A DNA stretch of 64,000 bases. Origin: Mycobacterium sp. GA-2829. GTDB lineage: Bacteria > Actinomycetota > Actinomycetes > Mycobacteriales > Mycobacteriaceae. The notes beneath the pieces are model-generated. The model was not told the origin of the DNA. It did not search any database and saw nothing but the letters and a program-made list of their open reading frames with translations. The DNA is taken from contig NZ_LQIT01000025.1 in NCBI RefSeq assembly GCF_001499965.1, positions 1-64,000 on the forward strand, written 5' to 3'. Positions 1 through 8,700 of the stretch are shown here, piece after piece. Each line of letters begins with the position of its first letter. Position 1 is the first letter of the stretch. The position numbers and the translations under genes were made by a program.

Positions 1-488
1 TCGGGCCGCAGCACACGGGCATGCCCGACGAGGTCGCGTTCGTAGTCGTCGCGGCGGGCAAACGACACCCAGATGGGCAGATTCTTGATGAAGTCCTGGA
101 TGATCCGCACGTGGGCAGAGCTGATCGCGCCTTCGGCGACCGCGGCCGCGGTATACGGCAGTTCGGGGCGCACGAATTGCCCGGTCAACGTCTGCCTCGG
201 ACCCAGCTGCCGCGTATCGGCCAGCCGTTCGCCGGCCTCGCGCAGCGACACCCGCAGCGCGTTGGCCAGCAGTTGTTTGTGCGAGGTGGCCCCGAAGTCG
301 TTGGGCGAGGCCTCCATCACCCGGCTGGTCAACCGATGCTCGACGGCCGGGACCGCCCACAGGGCGGTCTTGATGCGATCGAGTTCGGCGAGCGCCTCGG
401 CCGGGGTCAGGGCGTCGACGGACGCGGCCTGCAGTTCAGCCACGGCCGACACCAGGTCGTCGACCGCGGTGCCGAACCCTCCATCCAT
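1..488 (-). CDS. DUF222/HNH endonuclease (13E12 repeat family), partial at window edge
   Basis: The minus-strand frame starts at an ATG at 488 (MDGGFGTAVDDLVSAVAEL) and stays open to base 1, so about 162 N-terminal residues are visible and the C-terminus lies outside the window. The pattern of a short acidic N-terminus, then 'EHRLVNRVMEASP', 'LANALRVSLREAGERL' and 'GAISSAHVRIIQ', is the DUF222 domain that precedes an HNH nuclease domain in the actinobacterial 13E12 REP family. Members occur in many copies per mycobacterial genome, and their role is not settled. The HNH part cannot be checked here. The plus-strand open frames over the same bases are shadows. Confidence 0.85.
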   Translation of the reverse strand, partial: MDGGFGTAVDDLVSAVAELQAASVDALTPAEALAELDRIKTALWAVPAVEHRLTSRVMEASPNDFGATSHKQLLANALRVSLREAGERLADTRQLGPRQTLTGQFVRPELPYTAAAVAEGAISSAHVRIIQDFIKNLPIWVSFARRDDYERDLVGHARVLRP

Positions 489-528
489 ATATCGAACACT
501 AGTGCGAGGGTCCGACAAGTAGGCGGGG

Positions 529-2406
529 CTACTTCTTCGTGCGCAACACCGGCTGGAGTTTGTCGATGACGGTTGGGTCCTCGATGGTCGAGGGCAGCGG
601 CTCGTCCCGGCCTTCGGCGATCCCGCGCATGGTCTTGCGCAGGATCTTGCCGGACCGCGTCTTGGGCAGGGCGTGCACGATGTCGACCTGCTTCAGGCAG
701 GCCACCGCACCGATGGTGTCGCGCACCGCCGCGACCAGCTGCGCTTCGAGACCCTCGGCGTCGGCGCCGGTCTTGAGCACCACGAAGCCGCGCGGCACCT
801 GGCCCTTGAGATCGTGGGCGACACCGATCACCGCGCACTCGGCGACGGCGGGATGCGCGGCGAGCACCGCCTCGATCGAGCCCGTCGACATGCGGTGCCC
901 GGCCACATTGATCACATCGTCGGTGCGGCCCATGACGAATAGGTAGCCGTCGTCGTCCATGTAGCCGCCGTCGCCGGTCAGGTAGTACCCGTCGAACGCC
1001 CGCAGGTACGAGGCGACGTACCGGTTGTCGTCACCCCACAGCGTCGGCAGTGTGCCGGGCGGCAGCGGCAGCTTCACGCAGATCGCGCCCTCTTCGTTGG
1101 CGGCGCACTCGGATCCGTCCGAGCGCAGGACCTTGACGTCGTAACCCGGCATCGGCATGGTCGCCGAGCCCGGTTTCACCGGCATGGGTTCGACGCCCAT
1201 CGGGTTGCCGGCGATGGCCCACCCCGTCTCGGTCTGCCACCAGTGGTCGATCACCGGGATGCCGAGCTTCTCCGCGCTCCACTGATAGGTGTCCGGGTCG
1301 AGCCGCTCGCCCGCCTGGAAGAGGTACTTCAGCGAGGACAGGTCGTAGTGGGCGACTTCCTTGGCCTGCGGGTCCTCTTTCTTGATCGCCCGGACCGCCG
1401 TCGGCGCGGTGAACAACGCCTTGACGCCGTGCTCGGCGGCCACCCGCCAGAACGCCCCGGCATCCGGGGTGCCGACCGGTTTTCCTTCGTACAGAACGGT
1501 TGTCGCGCCGAGCAGCAGCGGTCCGTACACGATGTAGGAGTGCCCGACGACCCAGCCGACGTCGGATGCGGTCCAGAAGACGTCACCGGGTGCGATGTCG
1601 TAGAGGTTGCGCATGCTCCACATCAACGCGACGGCGTGGCCGCCGTTGTCGCGGACGATGCCCTTGGGCTTGCCGGTGGTGCCGGAGGTGTAGAGGACGT
1701 AGAGCGGGTCGGTCGCCGCGACCGGCACGGGGGCGACGGGTTCGGCGTCGGCGGCCAGTTCGGTCCACTCGTGGTCGCGGCCCGCGATCAGGTCGCACCG
1801 GTGGCGATCGCGCTGCAGGATCACGCACGCCGACGGTTTGTGCTCGGCCATCTCGATGGCTGCGTCGAGCATCGGTTTGTACTCGACGGTGCGGGTCGGC
1901 TCGATGCCGCACGACGCCGACACGACCACGGTCGGGCGGGCGTCGTCGATGCGGGCGGCCAGCTCGTGTGCGGCGAATCCGCCGAACACCACCGAATGAA
2001 TGGCGCCGAGACGGGCGCAGGCCAGCATGGCGATCAGTGCCTCGGGGACCATCGGCATGTAGATGACGACGCGGTCACCCTTGCCGACGCCGAGGCCCCG
2101 CAGTGCGCCGGCGAACCGTGCGGTCCGATCCAGCAGTTCGCGGTAGGTGAAGGTGGCCTTGGTGCCGGTGACGGGTGAGTCGTAGATCAGCGCGGTCTGA
2201 TCGCCGCGGCCGCCGTCGACGTGGCGGTCCAGGGCGTTGGCGCAAGTGTTGAGCTCGCCGTCGGGGAACCAGCGGTAGAAGGGCGGGTTCGTGTCGTCGA
2301 GGATGCGGGTCGGCTCCCGGGTCCAGGTGACCGCTTGTGCGGCCTCGGCCCAGAACTTCTCGGGTTCGTCGATGCTGGCGCGCAACAGGTCTCGATAGCC
2401 GCTCAT
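529..2406 (-). CDS. prpE: propionyl-CoA/acetyl-CoA synthetase, PrpE-type (AMP-forming)
   Basis: A 625-aa cytoplasmic ligase that activates a short-chain carboxylate with ATP to the acyl-adenylate and then the CoA thioester. An N-terminal ACS segment (about 5-60) is followed by the AMP-binding core. That core has the P-loop 'LYVLYTSGTTGKPKGI' near residue 240, the 'DHWWQTETGW' motif, and the C-terminal hinge 'YLFVMGRTDDVINVAGHR'. The catalytic lysine is in 'LPKTRSGKILRKTMRG', close to residue 590. The length fits PrpE (about 628) better than classical Acs (about 650), and the 'PFYRWFPDGELNTCANALDRH' region is also PrpE-like, so propionate is the likelier substrate, though acetate cannot be excluded. 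It starts at ATG 2406 with no clear Shine-Dalgarno. It stands alone, downstream of kdpE on the same strand, with a 102-bp gap. Confidence 0.88.
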   Translation of the reverse strand: MSGYRDLLRASIDEPEKFWAEAAQAVTWTREPTRILDDTNPPFYRWFPDGELNTCANALDRHVDGGRGDQTALIYDSPVTGTKATFTYRELLDRTARFAGALRGLGVGKGDRVVIYMPMVPEALIAMLACARLGAIHSVVFGGFAAHELAARIDDARPTVVVSASCGIEPTRTVEYKPMLDAAIEMAEHKPSACVILQRDRHRCDLIAGRDHEWTELAADAEPVAPVPVAATDPLYVLYTSGTTGKPKGIVRDNGGHAVALMWSMRNLYDIAPGDVFWTASDVGWVVGHSYIVYGPLLLGATTVLYEGKPVGTPDAGAFWRVAAEHGVKALFTAPTAVRAIKKEDPQAKEVAHYDLSSLKYLFQAGERLDPDTYQWSAEKLGIPVIDHWWQTETGWAIAGNPMGVEPMPVKPGSATMPMPGYDVKVLRSDGSECAANEEGAICVKLPLPPGTLPTLWGDDNRYVASYLRAFDGYYLTGDGGYMDDDGYLFVMGRTDDVINVAGHRMSTGSIEAVLAAHPAVAECAVIGVAHDLKGQVPRGFVVLKTGADAEGLEAQLVAAVRDTIGAVACLKQVDIVHALPKTRSGKILRKTMRGIAEGRDEPLPSTIEDPTVIDKLQPVLRTKK

Positions 2407-2508
2407 ACCGGCACGGTATACCGAGCGAACCGCTGGTGGTTCAAGACCTCGACGTTGATGTTGAAACGCGGCACGAGGATGCTCCTCGCCGCCGTCGGGC
2501 TTCGGTCG

Positions 2509-3189
2509 CTACTGCTCGAACCGGTAGCCCATTCCCGCCTCGGTCAGCAGGTGCACCGGATGGGACGGGTCGTCCTCGAGTTTGCTGCGCAGTTGTGCGA
2601 GATAGACGCGCAGGTAGTGCGTCTCCTTGGCGTACGCCGGGCCCCACACCTCCCTGAGCAACTCCTCACGGCCGACGAGCTTGCCGCGGTGACGCACCAA
2701 CATCTCGAGCATTCCCCACTCGGTGGGGGTCAGGTGCACCTCCGCGCCGTTCTTGATCACCCGCTTGGCCGCGAGGTCCACGGTGAACGAGGCGGTCTCG
2801 ACGATCGGTTCGCCGGTGTCGAACACGGGCGTCGCACGGCGTACCGCGGCCCGCAGCCGGGCGAGGAACTCGTCCATGCCAAAGGGTTTGGTGACGTAGT
2901 CGTCGGCGCCGGCGTCGAGGGCCTCGACCTTGTCGGCGGAGTCGGTGCGCGCGGACAGCACGATGACCGGCGCCGAGAGCCAGCCCCGCAGTCCGGCGAG
3001 CACGTCGATTCCCGACATGTCGGGCAGGCCCAGGTCGAGCACGATGACGTCGGGCTTGTGGTCGGCGGCGGCGCGTAACGCCTCGGCGCCGGTGGCCGCG
3101 GTGGTCACCTCGTAACCGCGGACCGACAGGTTGATCCGCAGTGCGCGCAGGATCTGGGGTTCATCGTCGATGACGAGCACACGGCTCAT
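2509..3189 (-). CDS. kdpE: KdpE, OmpR-family response regulator
   Basis: 226 aa. The receiver domain (1-115) has the acidic pair D8/D9, phosphoacceptor D52 in 'VIVLDLGLPD', and the 'YVTKPF' lysine. A winged-helix DNA-binding domain follows (about 130-225) with 'LTPTEWGMLEMLVRHRGKLV' and the terminal 'HLLTEAGMGYRFEQ'. It is the output partner of KdpD and activates kdp transcription under K+ limitation or osmotic stress in the known systems. Its ATG at 3189 overlaps the kdpD stop by 4 bp, so the two are translationally coupled. It is the last gene of the kdp block. Candidate binding repeats lie upstream of the operon at 10,608-10,657. Confidence 0.95.
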   Translation of the reverse strand: MSRVLVIDDEPQILRALRINLSVRGYEVTTAATGAEALRAAADHKPDVIVLDLGLPDMSGIDVLAGLRGWLSAPVIVLSARTDSADKVEALDAGADDYVTKPFGMDEFLARLRAAVRRATPVFDTGEPIVETASFTVDLAAKRVIKNGAEVHLTPTEWGMLEMLVRHRGKLVGREELLREVWGPAYAKETHYLRVYLAQLRSKLEDDPSHPVHLLTEAGMGYRFEQ

Positions 3190-5711
3190 CCCGAGACCTC
3201 CGTTGCGGCGGCCAGTTCGATCTCGACGGTCAACCCACCGCCCGGGGTGTCGCCGGCGGTGACGGAACCGCCCATCGCCTCGACGAATCCGCGCGCGACC
3301 GACAGACCGAGTCCGACGCCGTTGGTGGTGTCACGGTCGCCGAGGCGTTGGAAGGCGTCGAACACTCGGTCCTGCGCGCCGGGCGGTATGCCGGGTCCTC
3401 GGTCGGCGACGGCGATCAGCACCCGGTCACCCACCTGCCCGGCGGTCACGCGCACCGGACCGTCCGGCGCGTACCGCAGGGCGTTGTCGACGAGGTTAGC
3501 CACGACTCGCTCGAGCAGGCCGCTGTCCGCGGCGACCACGCAGCCGTCGACGCCGACTTCCACTCGGTCGACGTCGACTGCACCGGATCCGGTTGCGCCG
3601 CGGCTGATTCCGACGAGCGCGCGTTGTACGGTCTCCTCGAGGTAGACGGGCCGCAGCTGCGGACGGACGACGCCCGCGGCCAGGCGGGAGGAGTCGAGCA
3701 GATTGGCCACCAGGGCGGTCAGCTGATCGACGGACTCCTCGACGGTCGCCAGCAGTTCGGCGCGGTCGTCGGGGGAGAAGTCGACATCGTCGGCGCGCAG
3801 GCTGGACACCGCGGCCTTCGCTGCCGCCAGGGGTGTGCGCAAATCGTGGCTGACCGCCGACAGCAGGGACCGGCGCAGCTCGTCGGCGCGGGTGATGGCC
3901 TCGGCTCGGCCCGCCTCCTCGATGAGTTCCCGCTGCCGCACCAGTCCGGCTGCCTGGCCTGCGACCGCCGCGAGCACCCGGCGATCGCGGGCGGCCAGCC
4001 TGCGCCCGGCGAGCAGCAGCCAGAACTCGTCGTCGCCGACCTCGATCGCGGTGTCGGCGGCGGCGATGTCCGAGCACGGCTCCGGGCCCACCGACGCGAT
4101 GACGCCGGCGCCCTCGCGCACCAAGCTGACCGACCGCTGCGCGTAGGTTTCGCGGACGCGCTCGAGCAGCATGCCGAGGTCAGCCCCACGCAGGACGGCG
4201 CCGGCGAACAGGGCGAGCAGTTCGGCCTCCCGCGAGGCCTGTCGCGCCTCCCGGCGCCGGTTGGCAGCGCTGTCCACCAGTGCCGCGACGGCCACGGCGA
4301 CGGCGAGCAACACCACGATGGTCAGCGCGCTGTCGGGGTCGGCGATCGTGAACGTGTGCCGGGGGTTGATCAGAAAGTAGTTGAGCAGCAGGCCGGACAG
4401 GACCGCGGACAGCGCCGCCGGTGCCACGCCGCCGAGCAGTGCGACCAGCAGGACGCCGATGAAGAACAGGGCACTCTCGCCGGCCACGCCGAGCAGCGGG
4501 TCGAGCGTCACGACGGTCAGGGTGCAGATCAGCGCGGGTACGACGAGCGCGGCGAACCACGAGGCGGCGTGTCCGAATCGGCGAGCCGATGACGAATGTC
4601 TACGCGATGCAGCGTGGGTCACCATGTGCACATCGATCGTGCCGGACTGCTGGACCACCGCGGCCCCGGTGCCTTCGTCGAAGATCCGCGCCCACCGGGA
4701 CCGTCGTGACGTGCCGATGACCAGCTGGGTGGCGTTGCGTTCGCGGGCGAAGTCCAGTAGCGCGGTGGGGATGTCGTCGCCGGTCACCGTGTGCACCGTG
4801 GCGCCCAGGCTGGTGGCGAGTTCACGCACCCGGCCCATCTGCGGTGCCGACACTCCGGTGAGCCCGTCACCGCGGACGACGTGCACGACCATCAGTTCGG
4901 CGCTCGACCGTGACGCGATGCGGGAGGCACGGCGCACCAACGTCTCGGACTCCGAACCGCCGGTGACCGCGACGACGACACGTTCGCGCGCTTCCCAGGT
5001 GTCGGTGATCCGGTTGTCGGCGCGGTACTTCGCCAGCGCGGCGTCGACCTGATCGGCCAGCCACAACAGTGCGAGTTCGCGCAACGCGGTGAGGTTGCCG
5101 CGCCGGAAGTAGTTCGACAGCGCCGCGTCGATACGTTCGGGGGCGTAGACGTTCCCATGAGAAAGTCTGCGCCGCAACGCTTCCGGGGTGATGTCGACGA
5201 GCTCGACCTGATCGGCGGCCCGCACCACCTCATCGGGTACGGTCTCGAGCTGTTCGATGCCGGTGATCTGGGTGACGACGTCGTTGAGGCTCTCGAGATG
5301 CTGAACGTTGACCGTCGAGACGACCGTGATGCCTGCGGCCAGCAGCTCTTCGACGTCCTGCCAGCGTTTCGCGTTGCGGCTGCCCGGGGTGTTGGTGTGG
5401 GCGAGTTCGTCGACGAGCGCGACCTGGGGGCGGCGGGCGAGTACGGCGTCGACGTCGAGTTCGGCGAAGCTCCCGCCTCGGTAGGAGATGTGCCGTGCCG
5501 GGATCACCTCGATGCCGTCGAGGAGTTCGGCGGTCTTGGCGCGGCCGTGGGTCTCGACGACGGCGGCCACCAGGTCGGTGCCGCGGGCCAGGCGCCGGTG
5601 CGCTTCGCCGAGCATCGCGTAGGTCTTGCCGACGCCGGGAGCTGCGCCCAGGTAGATGCGCAGCTCCCCGCGTTTCGGGCCGTTGGCCGCCGTCACCCTC
5701 TCATCATCCAC
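3186..5711 (-). CDS. kdpD: KdpD, membrane sensor histidine kinase
   Basis: 841 aa, close to the family length (about 860-890). The N-terminal KdpD sensor domain has a Walker A-like 'GAAPGVGKTYAML' (about 23-35) and the conserved 'VDELAHTNTPGSRNAKRWQD'. A universal-stress-protein-like region follows (about 245-370), then four closely spaced membrane helices (DUF4118, about 395-490), a GAF-like linker, HisKA with the phospho-accepting His in 'LLSAVSHDLRTPLAAAKAAV', and HATPase_c with 'VVANLVDNALRYAPDGP' and 'GVGLGLSVARGFVEAMGG'. It senses K+ or turgor and phosphorylates KdpE. It overlaps kdpC upstream by 8 bp and kdpE downstream by 4 bp. Confidence 0.95.
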   Translation of the reverse strand: MDDERVTAANGPKRGELRIYLGAAPGVGKTYAMLGEAHRRLARGTDLVAAVVETHGRAKTAELLDGIEVIPARHISYRGGSFAELDVDAVLARRPQVALVDELAHTNTPGSRNAKRWQDVEELLAAGITVVSTVNVQHLESLNDVVTQITGIEQLETVPDEVVRAADQVELVDITPEALRRRLSHGNVYAPERIDAALSNYFRRGNLTALRELALLWLADQVDAALAKYRADNRITDTWEARERVVVAVTGGSESETLVRRASRIASRSSAELMVVHVVRGDGLTGVSAPQMGRVRELATSLGATVHTVTGDDIPTALLDFARERNATQLVIGTSRRSRWARIFDEGTGAAVVQQSGTIDVHMVTHAASRRHSSSARRFGHAASWFAALVVPALICTLTVVTLDPLLGVAGESALFFIGVLLVALLGGVAPAALSAVLSGLLLNYFLINPRHTFTIADPDSALTIVVLLAVAVAVAALVDSAANRRREARQASREAELLALFAGAVLRGADLGMLLERVRETYAQRSVSLVREGAGVIASVGPEPCSDIAAADTAIEVGDDEFWLLLAGRRLAARDRRVLAAVAGQAAGLVRQRELIEEAGRAEAITRADELRRSLLSAVSHDLRTPLAAAKAAVSSLRADDVDFSPDDRAELLATVEESVDQLTALVANLLDSSRLAAGVVRPQLRPVYLEETVQRALVGISRGATGSGAVDVDRVEVGVDGCVVAADSGLLERVVANLVDNALRYAPDGPVRVTAGQVGDRVLIAVADRGPGIPPGAQDRVFDAFQRLGDRDTTNGVGLGLSVARGFVEAMGGSVTAGDTPGGGLTVEIELAAATEVSG

Positions 5712-6561
5712 CGTCGAGTGCGAGGTTGAGCTCCAGCACGTTGACCCGCGGTTCGCCGAGGAAGCCCAGTGTGCGGCCCTCGGTGTGGGCGTCGACCAGC
5801 GCGCGCACTGCCTCGGGGCGCATGCCGCGCGCGGCCGCGACCCGGTTCACCTGCAGCTGTGCGTATTCCGGCGAGATGTCCGGGTCGAGCCCACTGCCGC
5901 TCGCGGTGACCGCGTCGGCGGGCACCGGGGACGGGTCGGGGGCGTCGCCGCGGACGGGAATGATCTCGCCGGCGGAGTAGTCCTCGCCGGGTCGGGCGCA
6001 TTCGACGCGCACGCCGGCGTAGGTATCCAGGAACGGCCGGTCCGTCGCGGCGCAGGGTTCGTTGACGCTGACCACTCGGGCGGGGTGGGTGACGTGTCCG
6101 TCGGCACCCCTGGGGCCGAGCACCGACAGCACCGCGCCGACGCCACCGCCGGTGCAGTACGGACGTGCGCCGGCTTCATCTGGCAAACCCTCGAACCGCG
6201 CGACGGCCTTGCTCCGCGCACACACCTGGCTGAGCAGACTCGGCCGGTCCGGGGCGTCGACGATGTCCTCCGGGCCGAGGTTGCTCGCGCCGGACGCCAG
6301 TGGATCGTAACCGTCGCCCGCCGCCGACGGTCGCCCCTGGAAGTACTGCGGTCCGGTGAACGGCTGGCCGATCAGGCTGCTGCCCACCGGCTTCCCCGCC
6401 TGCGTCACGAGAGATCCGTCGGCCCTGTCCCGTAACCCGGGTAGCTGCGCGATGAGCCAGATCGACGCCGGGTACACGAGGCCGAGGAGCACGGTCAGCA
6501 CCAGCAGCGCGCGCAGTGCGGCGGTGTGCTGACGAAGGAGGCTGGAGAGTTTCACGGTCAC
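5704..6561 (-). CDS. kdpC: KdpC, K+-transporting ATPase subunit C, with a long internal insertion
   Basis: About 285 aa. A single N-terminal membrane helix ('LRALLVLTVLLGLVYPASIW') is followed by the periplasmic KdpC signature 'GSSLIGQPFTGPQYFQGRPS', and the C-terminal part carries 'SGLDPDISPEYAQLQVNRVA' and 'VNVLELNLALDGG'. KdpC stabilises the KdpFABC complex. I place the start at GTG 6561, which forms a GTGA overlap with the kdpB stop; GTG 6555 is possible. The frame remains open far upstream through kdpB, but that extension is a shadow. Enterobacterial KdpC is about 190 aa. Here about 85 residues are inserted between the 'GASNLGPEDI' region and 'SGLDPDISPEY', with three cysteines (PYCTGG, NEPCAA, VECARP). 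Confidence 0.92.
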   Translation of the reverse strand: MTVKLSSLLRQHTAALRALLVLTVLLGLVYPASIWLIAQLPGLRDRADGSLVTQAGKPVGSSLIGQPFTGPQYFQGRPSAAGDGYDPLASGASNLGPEDIVDAPDRPSLLSQVCARSKAVARFEGLPDEAGARPYCTGGGVGAVLSVLGPRGADGHVTHPARVVSVNEPCAATDRPFLDTYAGVRVECARPGEDYSAGEIIPVRGDAPDPSPVPADAVTASGSGLDPDISPEYAQLQVNRVAAARGMRPEAVRALVDAHTEGRTLGFLGEPRVNVLELNLALDGG

Positions 6562-8699
6562 ATTCCCGGGAGGAGTTGGACGACGAGGTCGATGAGTTTG
6601 ATGCCGACGAACGGCGCGACGATGCCACCGAGGCCGTAGACGGACAGGTTGCGGCTCAACAGTTTCGACGCGCTGCCCGGCGTGTACCGCACCCCGCGCA
6701 GTGCCAGCGGGATCAGCGCGACGATCACCAGCGCGTTGAAGACGACGGCGGACAGGATGGCCGACTGAGGGCTGTGCAGGCGCATGACGTTGAGCACGTC
6801 GAGGCCGGGGTAGAGGCCGACGAACAGTGCGGGGATGATCGCGAAGTACTTCGCGATGTCGTTGGCGATCGAGAACGTGGTGAGCGCCCCGCGGGTGATC
6901 AACAGCTGCTTGCCGATCTCGACGATCTCGATCAGCTTGGTGGGGTCGGAATCCAGGTCGACCATGTTGCCCGCCTCTTTGGCCGCCGCGGTGCCGCTGT
7001 TCATCGCGACGCCGACATCGGCCTGGGCGAGGGCGGGGGCGTCGTTGGTGCCGTCCCCGGTCATCGCGACCAGCTTTCCGCCGGCTTGCTCTTTCTTGAT
7101 GAGCGCCATCTTGTCTTCGGGGGTGGCCTCGGCGAGGAAGTCGTCGACACCGGCCTCGTCGGCGATCGCCCTGGCGGTCAACGGGTTGTCCCCGGTGATC
7201 ATCACGGTGCGGATACCCATGCGGCGCATCTCGTCGAAGCGTTCCCGCATTCCCCTCTTGACGACATCCTTGAGGTGGACGACGCCGAGAACATGGGCAC
7301 CGCCATCCCTGACCTGCCCGACCACCAGCGGGGTGCCACCCGCGGCGGAGATCCGGGTGACGATGTCGTCGAGTTCGGCTGGGACATCGCCGCCTTCGGC
7401 GCGGATCCATTCCGACACCGAGCCGGCCGCACCCTTGCGTAGGCGCAGTCCGCCGACGTCGACGCCCGACATGCGCGTGGCGGCACTGAACTCCACCCAC
7501 TGGGCGTCGACGAGTTCGTCGCGGCTGCGCGCCCGCAACCCGTGGTCCCGCTTGGCGAACACCACGATGGAACGGCCCTCGGGGGTTTCGTCGGCCAGGC
7601 TCGACAACTGTGCCGCATCGGCGAATTCGGCGGCCGTGACGCCGCTGAGGGGGACGAACTCCGCGGCCTGCCGGTTGCCGAGTGTGATGGTGCCGGTCTT
7701 GTCGAGCAGCAGCGTGTTGACGTCGCCGGCGGCCTCGACGGCGCGACCGGACACCGCCAAGACGTTGCGTTGTACCAATCGGTCCATCCCGGCGATACCG
7801 ATCGCGGACAGCAGCGCCCCGATGGTGGTGGGAATCAGGCAGACCAGCAGCGAGACCAGCACGATGCCGGTGATGCCGTCGCCGCCGAGGGCCGGGTTGT
7901 CCGGGACGCCGGGGCTGCCCGCCTTGGCGTAGATCGCCAGCGGCTGGAGGGTGGCGACGGCGACGACGAACACGATCGTCAGCGACGTCAGCAGGATGTT
8001 CAGTGCGATCTCGTTCGGGGTCTTCTGCCGGTTGGCGCCCTCGACGAGCGCGATCATGCGGTCGATGAAGCTGTCGCCCGGCTGCTGAGTGATGCGGACG
8101 ACGATGCGGTCACTGAGGACCGTCGTGCCGCCGGTCACCGCCGACCGGTCGCCGCCGGATTCGCGGATCACCGGCGCGGACTCACCGGTGATGGCCGATT
8201 CGTCCACCGAGGCGATGCCTTCCACCACCTCGCCGTCCCCGGGGATGACGTCACCGGCCTCGACGACGACGATGTCGCCCTGCCGCAGCAGTGGTGCCGC
8301 GACCTCTTCGGCGGTGCCGGGCCGGCCGGGCCCCCACCCGATGAGGCGGCGGGCCATGGTGTCAGCCTTGGTCTTTCGCAGTGTGTCCGCCTGTGCCTTA
8401 CCGCGGCCTTCGGCGACCGCTTCGGCGAGGTTGGCGAACAGAACCGTCAGCCACAACCAGAGGACGGTCAGCACGCCGAACCACGTCGGTTTCATCAGCG
8501 CGAGCACGCTGCTCCAGACGGCGCCGATCTCCACGATCAGCATGACCGGGTTGCGCCACAGGGTGCGGGGGTCGAGTTTGCGGAACGCCGCCGGTAGCGA
8601 CTGCCACAGCATGCCGGGGTCGAGTAGCCCGCCGGGGATCTTCTTCGGTGCCGGATCGTTCGGGCGGGTGGTACGCGCGTCTATGGCGGTCAGGGTCAT
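6558..8699 (-). CDS. kdpB: KdpB, P-type ATPase catalytic subunit of the K+ pump
   Basis: 713 aa. Motifs of a P1-type ATPase appear in order: actuator 'AITGESAPVIRESGGDRSAV', phosphorylation site 'LLLDKTGTITLGNRQA', nucleotide-binding region 'ASLADETPEGRSIV' (degenerate across 'LSSLADETPEG'), and hinge 'MTGDGTNDAPALAQADVGVA'. The KdpB-specific 'NSGTAAAKEAGNMVDLDSDP' follows. It hydrolyses ATP to power K+ uptake through KdpA. The gene is separated from kdpA by a single base and overlaps kdpC by 4 bp, as expected for a stoichiometric membrane complex. Confidence 0.97.
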   Translation of the reverse strand: MTLTAIDARTTRPNDPAPKKIPGGLLDPGMLWQSLPAAFRKLDPRTLWRNPVMLIVEIGAVWSSVLALMKPTWFGVLTVLWLWLTVLFANLAEAVAEGRGKAQADTLRKTKADTMARRLIGWGPGRPGTAEEVAAPLLRQGDIVVVEAGDVIPGDGEVVEGIASVDESAITGESAPVIRESGGDRSAVTGGTTVLSDRIVVRITQQPGDSFIDRMIALVEGANRQKTPNEIALNILLTSLTIVFVVAVATLQPLAIYAKAGSPGVPDNPALGGDGITGIVLVSLLVCLIPTTIGALLSAIGIAGMDRLVQRNVLAVSGRAVEAAGDVNTLLLDKTGTITLGNRQAAEFVPLSGVTAAEFADAAQLSSLADETPEGRSIVVFAKRDHGLRARSRDELVDAQWVEFSAATRMSGVDVGGLRLRKGAAGSVSEWIRAEGGDVPAELDDIVTRISAAGGTPLVVGQVRDGGAHVLGVVHLKDVVKRGMRERFDEMRRMGIRTVMITGDNPLTARAIADEAGVDDFLAEATPEDKMALIKKEQAGGKLVAMTGDGTNDAPALAQADVGVAMNSGTAAAKEAGNMVDLDSDPTKLIEIVEIGKQLLITRGALTTFSIANDIAKYFAIIPALFVGLYPGLDVLNVMRLHSPQSAILSAVVFNALVIVALIPLALRGVRYTPGSASKLLSRNLSVYGLGGIVAPFVGIKLIDLVVQLLPGM

Positions 8700-8700
8700 G

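Noticed and set aside
3348..4592. Long plus-strand open frame over kdpD
   Set aside because: Antisense shadow of a fully recognisable sensor kinase; high-GC codon bias keeps this frame open and it has no family features.
6562..7500. N-terminal extension of kdpC through kdpB
   Set aside because: The extension is Arg/Gly-rich noise antisense-like in character and overlaps the kdpB coding frame; the GTGA junction at 6,561 gives a normal KdpC start.
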